From NCBI GenBank assembly GCA_025331125.1, contig JAOALB010000073.1:1-64000 (forward strand): a DNA stretch of 64,000 nt, given 5' to 3'. The translations under genes and the position numbers were made by a program. Below the pieces are notes generated by a model. The model was not told where the DNA came from, did no database searches, and was given only the letters and a program-made list of their open reading frames with translations. Of the stretch, positions 12,503-22,841 are shown one piece after another (position 1 is the stretch's first letter; the number at the start of each line of letters is the position of its first letter). Source of the DNA: Mycogone perniciosa. Its lineage: Eukaryota; Ascomycota; Sordariomycetes; Hypocreales; Hypocreaceae.

Positions 12503-14458
12503 ATGGGGGCATCACACAGTATTCACAGATCCGTGAAGCGGGATAGCCTCGAGACTACGGGTATGGATAGCGGACTTCCTCAAGCCAGAACAAACGGGTA
12601 TGCTTTCAAACATTTCTCCTCCACAAGAGACTGTGTGTTGACAATCTTTACAGCAAGTCGCTCCTAGGAACTTTGGCGGCACCTTTGCTTCCGGCCTTTC
12701 TCGCCAACAACCCAACTCCGAATGGCTACCCATGGAGCACTATGGATTCCAATACCAACTATTATGACACGCACCCGAACACTGGTGTCATCAGGTCTTA
12801 CGACTTCACCATTAGCCGCGGTGTCATTGCACCAGATGGATACCAGCGAGATGTGCTGCTTGTCAATGATGCCTTCCCCGGCCCCTTGATCGAGGCCAAC
12901 TGGGGTGACATCATTCAAGTTACTCTGCATAATAACATCACTGGCCCAGCCGAAGGTACTGCGCTTCATTGGCATGGTTTTCTTCAGACAGGCACCCCCT
13001 GGGAGGACGGTGTTCCTGCTGTCACTCAATGTCCCATTGCTCCTGGGAAGAGCTACACCTATCAGTTCCAGGCCGATCTGTATGGAAGCACTTGGTACCA
13101 CTCACACTACTCTGCTCAATACTCTGGCGGTCTCTCCGGCCCCATGATCATTCACGGTCCGAAATCACACAACTACGATATCGACATTGGCCCTGTGATG
13201 CTCTCTGATTGGTACCATGAAGAGTATTACGACCTTGTCAAGAAGACCATGTCTCCAACGGGATCGAACCGTTTCAACTCGGACAACAACCTCATCAATG
13301 GCAAGAACAACTTTGACTGCTCCAAAGTTAAGCCTGGAGATAATACTCCTTGTATTAGCGACGCTGGTGTCGCAAAGTTCAAGTTCCAGCGTGGTAAGAC
13401 ACACCTTCTGCGGCTCATCAATGTCGGGTCCGAGGCCCTCCAGCGCTTTTCCGTTGATGGACACAAGATGACAGTCATTGCCAACGACTTTGTGCCCGTT
13501 GAGCCATACGAGACTAATGTGGTCACACTCGGCATTGGCCAGCGGAGTGATGTCCTCGTCAAGGCCGATGGTGATCTAGACGCCTACTGGATGCGCAGCA
13601 ACATTAGTACACTATGCAGCCGCGCAGACCAGCCAAACGCACTTGCTGCTATTTATTACGACAATGCCGATACGAACATGCCACCACAGTCCACGGCTTG
13701 GAACGTTCCCGACCCGGGAACATGTGTGAACGATGATCTGGGCATCACCAAGCCTCTGGTGAAAATTCCACTGCCCAAGCCTGATTTGACGTACAACATG
13801 GAAATTTCCACATACACCAACTCTACTGGGCACAAGCTGTGGAAATTCGATGGAGTGGACTTCAGGGGCAATTACAACAACCCAACGTTGCTGCTGAGTA
13901 ACCTGGGTAACCTGACATTCGACGAGCAGTGGAATGTGAGGAATACGGGCGATGCCAAAAGTGTGAGGGTGAATGTCATTAACAATTCTCGTGCTCCGTG
14001 AGTTCTCCTTTTCTCTTCTCCCAGTCGAAACCTCCGCTGACACCTTTGCGTAGTCACCCTATGCACTTGCATGGCTTCAACATGTACATCCTCCACGAGG
14101 GCCCGGGTGTGTGGGACGGCAAGACCATCGTGAACCCAAGAAACCCTGAACGTAGAGACGTCATACAGGTCCGACCCAACGGTCACATCGTTATTCAATT
14201 CGACGCAGCCAAAAATCCGGGTAAGCACCAATCCACAGCCTCACTCTTTATTAGCAAGCTAACAGGTCTTTCGTAGGTGTCTGGCCTTTCCACTGCCATA
14301 TCGCCTGGCACGTGTCCGCTGGCCTGATGACGCAGTTCCTTGTTAAACCCAAGGAAGTGAAGAAGATGCACATACCAAATGTCGTGGCTGAAACGTGCCG
14401 CCAGTGGGGTACGTGGACGAACACGAGCATTTCCGAACAGATTGATAGCGGTTTGTGA
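12503..14458 (+). CDS. Ascomycete laccase (multicopper oxidase)
   Basis: Oxidises phenols with reduction of O2 to water. Four exons (12503-12597, 12654-13997, 14054-14220, 14277-14458) give 595 residues. All four copper motifs are present: HWHG (137-140), HSHYSAQ (181-187), HPMHLHG (481-487) and HCHIAWH (541-547). Leu is at the T1 axial position ten residues after Cys542. The protein ends in DSGL, the C-terminal plug typical of ascomycete laccases. The first intron (GTATGC..TTACAG) was chosen because it joins to KSLLGTLAAPLLPAFLANNP, a natural lead into the mature NGYPW motif. The N-terminus before that (about 32 residues) is polar and does not look like a classical signal peptide. An internal ATG at 12563 would shorten it. 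Substrate and role (pigment, detoxification, lignin-like phenols) cannot be read from sequence. Confidence 0.9.
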
Positions 14459-14508
14459 AATATTATCTGATGTATTGGCGATTTTGTGGCGAGAACATGT
14501 TAGCACGC

Positions 14509-14538
14509 GGATAATGGATAATGGAAAATGGATAATGG
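14509..14538. repeat. Short tandem repeat GGATAATGGATAATGG
   Basis: Imperfect repeats of an 8-mer (ATAATGG units) lie in the 319-bp gap between the convergent laccase and sirtuin genes. The rest of that gap (14459-14777) shows nothing but presumed 3' UTRs. Confidence 0.75.
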
Positions 14539-14777
14539 CTGGGTATCAAGTATAGATGTGTTGGTAGATGGTAGAACTTGCAAAGCTTGGGCTCATTTTT
14601 CATATACATTACCTATGAAGGAACAATTGAATTGAACCACTCACTCAATCTCACTCTGATATGCCAAGAAAATGGTATGCCAGGGGCTAATACCCATTAT
14701 TTGGTCTTCAAAAAGGGTCACCCGACATACGGGAACGAGCATATATATACATCTAAAGACCGTAAAATATTCTATCA

Positions 14778-16168
14778 TCATAACGAAGACTCTGGCTTGT
14801 ACGTGTTGTTTTGCTCCGTCTGGGTTTCCTTCAGTTCTGTCTCTCCAACTCTTGGATCCTCTGTAGTTGGTTTTGACTCCGATTTTTCTTCGTGCTCAAC
14901 ATATTCTTCATCTGCTTCTGTCGACAGGGCCGCAGGTATCTCGGAAGAGTTGGTTGTTTCCAACTTGCCATCATCAGCTTGCTTGGGCTGTGAATGTTCG
15001 GGGGATGCGGCGGTCTCCTCGACACTGCTTTCCACAGGATCCGTTCTCAATGTGAGAACATCACCCTCAGATTTTGAGGCATCAACTTCTTTATCCTTGT
15101 TGTCGCTCTGACTCTCCTCCTTATCCTCTTCTAGTTTAAGTGCAGATTCGATTCCATCAGTCAATTTCTGCACCTCATCTTCCACTTCTTCTTCACGCTC
15201 CGCTTGACTCCGCAACTGTCTCTCGGCCTCCATGTCTCCAACAATGCTTCTCCACAGCTTCTCCAGTTCGTCTCGCCAACCTAGCAAGTCAGCCAGCTTC
15301 CGTATTCCGTCGTCACAGGATCCCAACTCTAGCACATCGTCTTTTCGGCCGCCAACCATCCCCACTTGCTCCATATTGAAGAGCACCCGTGGCGTCGACT
15401 CCCTCACCATCTCCGGAAGACTAGCAAAGGGATACACCGACAGGCTCGTTCCAATAATAAGCACCAAATCTGCCATAACCGCATGATGCGACTTTTCCGA
15501 AAACTCTCTCGGCAATGCTTCCCCGAAGAACGTAATATCGGGCTTCACCAAGCCATTGCACTTGTCATCCTTGCAGCGAGGCACCTCACCCTTCAGAACG
15601 TGCGCCTTCATATCATCGTCCGGGAACTCGACACGGCATTCGATACATCGCTGGGAGGCGAAGCTTCCATGTGCTTCTACAATCTTTTCCGAGGGGACGC
15701 CAGCGGCTCGTTCGAGACAGTCGATGTTTTGGGTGAATAGCATTTGAAGGAGGCCCTTTTGGGCGAGGAGAGTGATGAAGGCATGGGAGATGGTCGGGTG
15801 GAATTTCCCGGGGTATAGTTCCTGTGCGAGTACGTAGAACGGCTCGGGGTGTTCGCGGAAGTAGGAGATATCAAAGACGGCTTCAGCGTACGGTAAGTTC
15901 AGGCGCGCGAGGTTATTGTACAGTCCTGTCTTGGGCGAACGAAAGTCCGGAACTATATAAACTTGTGAGCAGCGCCGCCCACGCCAAACAGTGTCAGCTG
16001 CCTTCCAAACTCACTCCCAGCGGCCGTAGAAATCCCAGCACCAGTCAAAACAACAACCCTCTTCACCTTGTCGCTCTTGATATAATCGGCGACAGCAGGC
16101 AAGGCTCGCGCATCCAGGGTAAGCGGGGGACCAGAGGGGTTGACCAGAGTTGACTCTTCTTGGCCCAT
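14778..16168 (-). CDS. hst2: Class I sirtuin, Hst2/SIRT2-like NAD-dependent deacetylase
   Basis: Removes acyl groups from lysines (histone H4K16 and others), consuming NAD. Two exons (16015-16168, 14778-15952) encode 442 residues. The Rossmann motif GAGIS (43-47), IPDFRSP directly after the splice, TQNID (125-129), catalytic His146 and a Zn site of four Cys (154, 157, 178, 183) are all present, followed by GTSLSVYPF. The start MGQEES matches Hst2 starts and fits the N-myristoylation consensus MGxxxS/T. That modification is only a prediction. An in-frame upstream ATG at 16576 was not used for this reason. The last ~130 residues form an acidic, Glu/Lys/Ser-rich tail, probably disordered. The gene runs tandem to NC2-beta and converges on the laccase. 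Confidence 0.94.
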
Positions 16169-16842
16169 TTTGCGAGCAAGCCAGCGAGGGACGCGAGGTC
16201 CAGGCTTGTTGTGGCGTTCGCGGCGTCTTCGACCTATGATGGCGGTTATTGTAAACACTTTGTTGTCTCTCTGTATTAATGGCGACGATAAGTTGGTGAG
16301 TTTGTAGATACCTAAGATAGTATTATTAGCTGGCTCGTGAAAGTTTGAGGCTGAAGGCTGAGAGGCGAAGTGGCTGATGTGGGGTAGGTCAACCGTTACA
16401 TCATAGGAAGTAAAAATTGCTTGACAGGAGATTCTTATCGATAAGCACAGGTGAGATGTGACTGTGGCTGGGGCAATGACTTGGGGGAGAGATTTGCGAT
16501 GTGAAGATGACCTCATTTTATTGAAGTATTTTGTGGCGTACCTTTGACGGAGGGCTGTCTGGCGACAAGAGTACAATTATTCAAAGCACTTGTTCGGGGC
16601 CAAAGAATGAATGGGTATGATTTTGTGTATTCCGAGCAACTCAACTCTTGACTTCAGACATGCCCTTGCGCCATCCAAATTCTAGCAAAAAAGAAGTGAA
16701 AAAAAGAAGTGAAAAAAAGAAGACACCAACACGAGGGTTGTAGCACTTGAGAGCCTGCCCATCTAGCCATCCTCCGGACCGTTTTATATAAACGCCTAGC
16801 AATGCCAACCTCGACGCCCATCCTGGTTAAGACAATGTGTTT
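16169..16842. other. Intergenic between sirtuin start and NC2-beta stop
   Basis: 674 bp without a gene. It holds the sirtuin promoter and the NC2-beta 3' UTR, including a purine tandem repeat at about 16685-16723 (two copies of GAAGTGAAAAAAA). Confidence 0.6.
16685..16723. repeat. Purine-rich short tandem repeat
   Basis: Two to three copies of a 13-mer close to AAGAAGTGAAAAA in the intergenic DNA upstream of the sirtuin gene. Confidence 0.75.
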
Positions 16843-17858
16843 TCATGTGTGTCGTTGCCTAGCCGCAGCAAACTGCTCCTCTTGCAGCCTGGCGAGTTCC
16901 TCCATGGACATGCCGCTATTAGCAAACTTGTCTGCCTTTTTTTCTCGGCCCTGTGATAGGTGAAAAAAAAGTCAGTGGCTGTGGTTCGTTGCCTGGAAGC
17001 GAGAAGCTGCGCACCTTTTGAACTTCCTTGTGTTCTGCTGCTGCCTCTAGGACGCCAGGGACATAGTCAGAGAATCCCAGTTGTTCAAGCGCCTTGGTGA
17101 TGTGGTCACAGGCAATGGTCTTCTTGGCCTCCTTTTCGGAAATCTCATTGGCTTCGGAAGAAATGAGCGTGATAAACTCGACGCAGCACTCGATGAGAAG
17201 ATCTCGTGCCTCCTTGGCAAACGCGACACCTCCATGCGAGGGTAAGATCTCGCTCACGATCTTTTGGACGGTTGCTACGGGCGGTTAGTTTGAATGTTGC
17301 CTATTGCTGCTGAACGCCTTATGGCACTGGGTGATGAATATACCTTTAGGCAACGACAAATCATCGTTGCCTATCGTAAAAGTCAGTAAGCTGAATCTTC
17401 ACAAGATGTCTCATAGATGGGAGGTGGTGTACTGAAGCCTGCTTCAATATTGGCCCAATACCGATCCTGGGCGGAAGGCATGACGACAGGAGTTGGGGAT
17501 TGAATGACGGGAGAAAAGCAAAGGAAGATGGTAAATGAAGATTGCAAATAGCAAGACTAAGAGGGAGAGGGATCTGATGCAACCATATATGTACAAACGA
17601 AGCAGCAGGATCATGGAAGTCGGACTCATGGGCCACGCCCTTGAGATAATAGGAAGCATGATCCCGTGAATGCAAACTTGCGAATAGACCACCACATCCA
17701 TTGTCCGCAGGATGACAGCGTGATATGAGTGACGCACGGCTGACTGCGGATTGCCATTAGACTGCCGCACTTACGGCTGCGTGCGTTTGTTTATATGGAC
17801 GGACAAAGGAAAAGCAAACGCACAAGGTGGACGTACCTCCGAATTCGTGATCCGACAT
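16843..17858 (-). CDS. ncb2: NC2-beta (Dr1) histone-fold transcription repressor subunit
   Basis: Partner of NC2-alpha (Drap1/Bur6). The heterodimer binds TBP on the promoter and blocks TFIIA/TFIIB. Four exons (17837-17858, 17344-17370, 17015-17274, 16843-16950) give 138 residues. Exons 1 and 2 are only 22 and 27 nt, and intron 1 is unusually long at 466 nt. The joined start MSDHEFGGNDDLSLPKATVQ continues into KIVSEILPS, then the H2B-type histone fold with ITLISSEANEISE and a C-terminal coil with MSMEELARLQEEQF. These are Dr1 hallmarks. The first exon was found by matching the expected MSDxEFGG-NDDLSLPK start across a phase-1 splice. The reading is strong because three splices each restore conserved sequence. 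Confidence 0.94.
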
Positions 17859-19148
17859 GTTTGGTGTGGATATGGGGTTGGATATGGGGGTGATAAGAGT
17901 GCCGGTTTTTTTTCCTTCTGTTTGCCGCAGGAAGACAGCCCCAGGATTGAGACGCGGATACAGATAAATGGAATCCTAGGAGAGAAAGGAAAGATTTTCC
18001 ACAATATAATATTCCCAGGCGTTGAGGCTGCTGGAGCACTGAGGCCCAGGCTGGAGGGCGGTCCGGACGTGAGATTGAGACGAGAGATGGGCGTTTGGAG
18101 GCTTCCCAGACGGACGGTTGATGGTGGGGCGGCTGCTGATGTTATACCTGTGCCACAGGGAGTACGGAGTACGGAGTACATGCTGCTCGTACCCGTGTTT
18201 GTGCCTTTTATGGCGCGCCAAAGCTAGCTGGAGCGCTAATCAGCCTAATCTTATCTTAGTACCAGTACCTGTACAGGGTCCCGCTCACGTGCACAGCAGC
18301 GTTACAGTGGAGCTTTAGTGGGAACAGAAGAAAAACCAGACTTTAAAAGCTTGCTCTAACTTTTTTTCTTTCCTTCATTATCCCCAATCCTCACGCAAAA
18401 CAACAACAAACACCAAAAAACAAACAACAGCAGCCTGGATTCCATGCCCGGAGCTTCTGTCATGCTGCTCCGGCTTTCTATGGCTGCTTTATGACTAGGT
18501 AAGACACAGCGTCACAGTCCCCAGCAGCCCCCATTGCTTCCATGATGAGATTGTTGTCGCCCCAGTCTGAGGAGGCCCGACAAGCTTCCTTTGTTGACAG
18601 ACACGGTCTTAAGCCAAATAGACACTACTGATCCGCAGCCAATATCTTGATTTCTTCCGATTTCGCGTTCATTGGCTGTTCTCAGGCTAACATTATGTTT
18701 CCTCAGGCAGCGCATCGCCTTTGAGCAATCCTTGACTGGAAGCAACGAGTCTCCCTTTGCTAGCCCGACTCGATATCTTATGGTGGATACATTTATACAA
18801 ACAGCCATCTGAACAGAACAATCATCTGTTGCAGAACCGGCTAGGGGCTGTTCTACTTGGTATGATCTATGATCATCCACTAGCGTGGCCCCTACGCTGA
18901 AGAGGTTGGTGCAATTTCTTCTTCTTTTTCAACTACCTTCACCACTGCATGATGAAAACACTTACATTCCATGCTAATGCTGAATCTTGATGTGGAGAAC
19001 ATTAAGAGCCTTTTCATCTTTCGACTGATTGCAAATCCTTTTTCATCCATTTATTCTTGCTTTCTTCTGTGTTGTGCTCGGGCTAACATCTATTCAAGCT
19101 ATAGTCATGTCAACCCCCTGCGACGCTCATTCCCTGTAGGCGGTCAAC
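17859..19148. other. Intergenic upstream of NC2-beta
   Basis: About 1.3 kb with no supported gene. Contains two overlapping TACGGAGTA copies at 18163-18178 and pyrimidine/CAA-rich tracts near 18360-18430. It probably holds the NC2-beta promoter and the 3' UTR of the dehydrogenase. Confidence 0.55.
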
Positions 19149-20060
19149 TCAGGTGAGTTCCAACTGCTCAGCTATTAGTGATTTCCCTCTGCACTGGGAC
19201 GACCAAACGTACTTGAGAAATATGCCGCTCAATTCGTGCAATGGTTCGACCACGAACTTTGCGATTACGTGTCCTGGTTGCTCAGGCTTCAGCAGTTTAC
19301 CCTGCTCAAATACTTGGATGAAGTCGGCGTATTGCTTCTCGTCCATGGACTCTTTCCCAGACGCTCTGATGAGGGCTTGCATATCCGTGTCCACTCTCCC
19401 TGGGGCTATGGAAATGCTCGTGATGTCGGGTTCTTCAGTGGCCAGATACGCTGCGATTGAATTGACGGCTGCCTTGGCGGAACCGTAAGCACTCCACGAT
19501 ACGTAGACATGGGTTGCTGCGCCTGAGGAAATACAAAGGACGCAGCCCTTGGTCTTTTTCAGCTCGTTCAAACTGGCTTTGGCCTGGACACATCGTTAGT
19601 GGTCTCATCAGGATGATATACCAGTTGTCTTACTATGGCGAGGTAACTGAAAAAGTTGACATCGTAGCTCTGTTTTATTTCTTCTACTGTCGCAGCGGCG
19701 AATCTCTTGGGTTCCAATACTCCATGGTTGATCACCACGCCGTTGATCTTGCCAAATGACTTGACAGCAAGATCGGTCAGTCTGTGGGCGATCTGTTTCA
19801 TACATACTAGTTAGCAATCAAATTTAAAAAGGAAGATGAATTCATCATCAGAAAGGATGCTCCGTCTTTACATCAGAGCTTGTGATGTCTCCAGCCAAAT
19901 ATTCCACTTGATCAGGGTGTGATTGCTTCACTTTCTCAAGCAAATCCTGGGACCGAGCCGTGATGACCACTTTGTGCGACTGAGCAAGCAAATACTGGAC
20001 TATGGCGGCCCCAAGGCCTTTGCTCGCGCCCGTGACGATGAACACTTTCGGCGACGCCAT
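19149..20060 (-). CDS. Classical short-chain dehydrogenase/reductase
   Basis: Three exons (19872-20060, 19634-19792, 19149-19583), all phase 0, encode 260 residues, normal for a classical SDR. The cofactor motif TGASKGLG is at residues 10-17. The NNAG-like motif appears as INHGVLEP. The catalytic Ser is in CISSGA (about 135-136), and YGSAK supplies Tyr149/Lys153. ARS after the second strand (TARSQDLL) suggests NADPH preference. The product most resembles the yeast Irc24/YIR035C type of benzil-reductase-like SDR, but the substrate cannot be read. It is divergent from the Tda3-like gene with 315 bp between the starts, so the two may share control. Confidence 0.87.
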
Positions 20061-20375
20061 TGAGGAGTCGAATGCGTTATTATCGTGAGGCTGAGAATTG
20101 ATGCGGAAGGGCGTACGTTTGACAAGAAGGCGTCTTGATTGTAGTGCAGGAATGAGATGGAAATGGAGGGTTCAGAGTTTGAACCGACGACATGCGTTCC
20201 GACATGTGGGGATGGGGGGGGCGCCGTCTTCGGCAGCGCTTCACTGGCGGGACCCCTTATTAATCGGCTCGAAGGTGATTGATATAAAGTGAAGGCTTGA
20301 TGTCTTCGATAGTTGTTTGCAGTTTAGGATCTATTTTTCTCATAGCTTTCAACGGCTGAACATTAATCTATCACA
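20061..20375. promoter_or_regulatory. Bidirectional promoter, SDR and Tda3-like gene
   Basis: 315 bp between two divergent start codons. It includes a G-run (GGGGATGGGGGG) near 20209-20221. No recognised transcription-factor site beyond that. Confidence 0.5.
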
Positions 20376-21653
20376 ATGGCAACTACCGTCATCCTTGGAA
20401 GTGGCATCATCGGCGTATCAACCGCCTACTATCTCCTCCAGCACCAACCTGGCTCAAGCATCCATCTCGTGGACTCTTCCCCAGAACTGTTCGCTTCTGC
20501 ATCAGGCTACGCGGGCGGGTTTCTCGCAAAGGACTGGTTCAGACCGTCGTTGACTCCACTGGGTGAATTGGGCTACGAGGAGCATCGAAAACTGGCTGAG
20601 AAAGAAGGAGGGCGAGAGAAATGGGGGTATGCGAAGAGTGTGACGGTAAGTTATGAGCCGCAGGGAAGACAGCCGGGCGGAGGGCGGGGAGAGGATTGGC
20701 TTTTCGAAGGGACGAGTCGTGTTGGTCTTGTTGAGGAGAGGAGACAGGGGAAAGAGGGGGAGATTCCGGACTGGTTGAGGAGAGTTGAAGGGGATGGGGT
20801 GAGTGTTGTTGATGATGGGAGTGGTACAGCTATCGTGTAAGTTGTGTGACAACAAAAAGCCATTGTTGGTACTTGTAAGAGCATTGGGTGCTAATCGAGT
20901 TATAGGGACCCCTTGATGCTGTGTCAGTTCTTGTTGGAGAAGTGCAAAGCTGCAGGTGTTCACATTCATTACCCAGCTACAGCTCTCTCTGTTCAAGCCG
21001 ATGCAAGTGGTGAACTGTCCAGCATCCGCATCAAGTTCACGGACTCTTCCGTCGAGACTGATCTTCCAGCTACGCGCATTCTCCTCTCCGCTGGGGCATG
21101 GACTCCCCAAGTGTTTTCCTCACTCTTCAAAGATTCTACAGTCAACATTCCCGTGGGACATCTTGCTGGACATTCCATGGTTGTCAGGGCCCCCAGCGAT
21201 TTGGCGACGTGCCATTCCGTGTACACGACCATGGCGGCGCATTGCCCTGAAGCATACTACCGCACCAACGGGGTGATTTACATTGCAGGCGTCAACTCCT
21301 CGACGATTCCTCTACCAAGCTTGGCAACCGGCGCAACACCTATCCCTGAACCGATGGATGAGCTAAAAGACATTGCACGACGACTCATTGCGTCTGATAA
21401 GGAACTAGATGTCGTCCGCACGGGATTGTGTTTCCGACCAGTTACGAACAGGGGCACGCCGTTCATCGCAAGGCTGGACGATGAGCAGCTCGGGGGCGGG
21501 GTCAAGACAAAACAGGGCCAGGAGGGAGGAGTCTATGTGGCGGCGGGCCATGGACCTTGGGGAATCTCGCTGAGTCTGGGAACGGGGATGGTGGTTGCGG
21601 AGATGATGCATGGGAAGACGCCGAGTGCGGACATTAGCGGTCTTGGATTGTGA
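20376..21653 (+). CDS. FAD-dependent oxidoreductase, Tda3-like (DAO fold)
   Basis: Two exons (20376-20836, 20906-21653) encode 402 residues. The FAD-binding GxGxxG motif GSGIIG (8-13) opens the protein, followed by STAYYL and an acidic residue after strand 2 (LVDSSPE). The C-terminal FAD loop appears as YVAAGHGPWGISLSLGTG, where the DAO family has GHGxxG. Yeast Tda3 and S. pombe C1F5.03c, linked to endosome-to-Golgi recycling, have the same N-terminal VILGSGIIGVSTAYYL and GYAGGFLA blocks. The splice joins AIV to DPLMLCQF and keeps frame. The gene converges on the homocysteine methyltransferase with 66 bp between stops. The substrate is unknown. Confidence 0.87.
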
Positions 21654-21719
21654 GACTTACAGGGGAAGCTTTGGTCGTGAAGAGGGTAGAGGCTCGAGAA
21701 TTGGTTGCTGGTGCTGTTG

Positions 21720-22841
21720 TTATTCCTTGAGAAGACAACCGCGCAGCCTTTGTATATCTTCTGGACGGGACATACAGCAGCCTCCGACTACTATCTGAGA
21801 CCACTTCCCTCTTTCTGCTGTGTCCTGCACCACCTTGGCGAGTTGATCCTCCCAAGGTATTCGATTCTCCGTCGTGGTGTTGTCTGGTAATTCCCACTGC
21901 TTTGTAGTCGTATTATACACTTCCCCGTTTGTTCCATCCGGATAGAGCACCAGTGCCGGCCATTCCTGGATGAGACCCTCTAGCAGCATGGTGTTTACGA
22001 CTGCTTCATAGCGGCGCAGGAGGGAATCAAGTTTCCAAACTTTGGTGCAGTTAATGCTGATGCCCCATGGCGTGGCCTTTGCAAGGGTAGGGTCAAGCAT
22101 AGCTCGGATAGCTTCTTCAGGTGAGCTCCCATCAGGGAGACTCTCATCCTCGTTGGGATATAGACAGGACATCCAAAAGGGCATGCTTTTAGAGGTGTTT
22201 GAATCTCCAGCAGGACGCATGGCGGCAATTTCAGGGAATAGACCTGTCATCCAAGATGGTGTCTCCGTGGAAAGGAGATCTGGGACCGAGTCCAAGGCGC
22301 GGCGTATGGCGATGATTTCATCGACTCGGGGGATTGTCTCAAGAGCGACATAACTCACACGCCATCTCGGGGCCGGAATCTCACTGGCAATCAACTGCAT
22401 CCGCTCTCGATGCCACGCAAATAGCGCATCGCCAGAATCATGCGCATCGTCATATTTACCGCTATACTCTTGACTAGGCACCATGCACGCGCCGTAAGGA
22501 CCGAGGCTCAGCGCAATCCCAGCATCTTGATGCTTCGCCTTCTCAGTAATGCTCACTGCGACTCCGACAAAGCCAGGGACGAGAAAGCGATTAATTCCGC
22601 TGGGGAATTCTGCAGTCTTTGTGTTTGCGAAGCCTTCTATTGAGACCTGGTATGTTGCCGTGAGGATGATGTCGACGGGCACGTCGCCAAAGTCCTTTTG
22701 GCAGCGGAGAAGTGTGTCCTGATCTGGTTCTGAGATGAGGAGATGAGAGGACCAGAGAGGTGTTGAGGAGTCAAATTTAATGTTATAGTTTTGCTCGAGA
22801 GAGGTGCCGAGGCCTCCGTCGAGGATTAATATTTTGGGCAT
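21720..22841 (-). CDS. Homocysteine S-methyltransferase (Mht1/Sam4 type)
   Basis: Single exon of 373 residues. The family transfers a methyl group from S-methylmethionine or S-adenosylmethionine to homocysteine, giving methionine. The N-terminal barrel start ILDGGLGTSLE, the family motif TATYQVS (61-67), and the three zinc-binding cysteines Cys265 (INCTK) and Cys355-Cys356 (GGCCMS) are all in place, so it is expected to be active. It is somewhat longer than yeast Mht1, with extra sequence around residues 190-245. It acts in the cytosol in methionine salvage. No link to its convergent neighbour is evident. Confidence 0.93.
   Translation of the reverse strand: MPKILILDGGLGTSLEQNYNIKFDSSTPLWSSHLLISEPDQDTLLRCQKDFGDVPVDIILTATYQVSIEGFANTKTAEFPSGINRFLVPGFVGVAVSITEKAKHQDAGIALSLGPYGACMVPSQEYSGKYDDAHDSGDALFAWHRERMQLIASEIPAPRWRVSYVALETIPRVDEIIAIRRALDSVPDLLSTETPSWMTGLFPEIAAMRPAGDSNTSKSMPFWMSCLYPNEDESLPDGSSPEEAIRAMLDPTLAKATPWGISINCTKVWKLDSLLRRYEAVVNTMLLEGLIQEWPALVLYPDGTNGEVYNTTTKQWELPDNTTTENRIPWEDQLAKVVQDTAERGKWSQIVVGGCCMSRPEDIQRLRGCLLKE

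Noticed and set aside
12598..12667. Alternative first laccase intron ending at CCTAG (exon from 12668)
   Set aside because: It also keeps frame with an earlier donor, but drops the KSLL stretch. The TTACAG acceptor with a nearby TTGAC branch gives a more natural N-terminus.
20160..20240. tRNA-like B-box pattern (TTTGAACCGACGAC)
   Set aside because: No matching A box, acceptor stem or anticodon loop could be folded around it.
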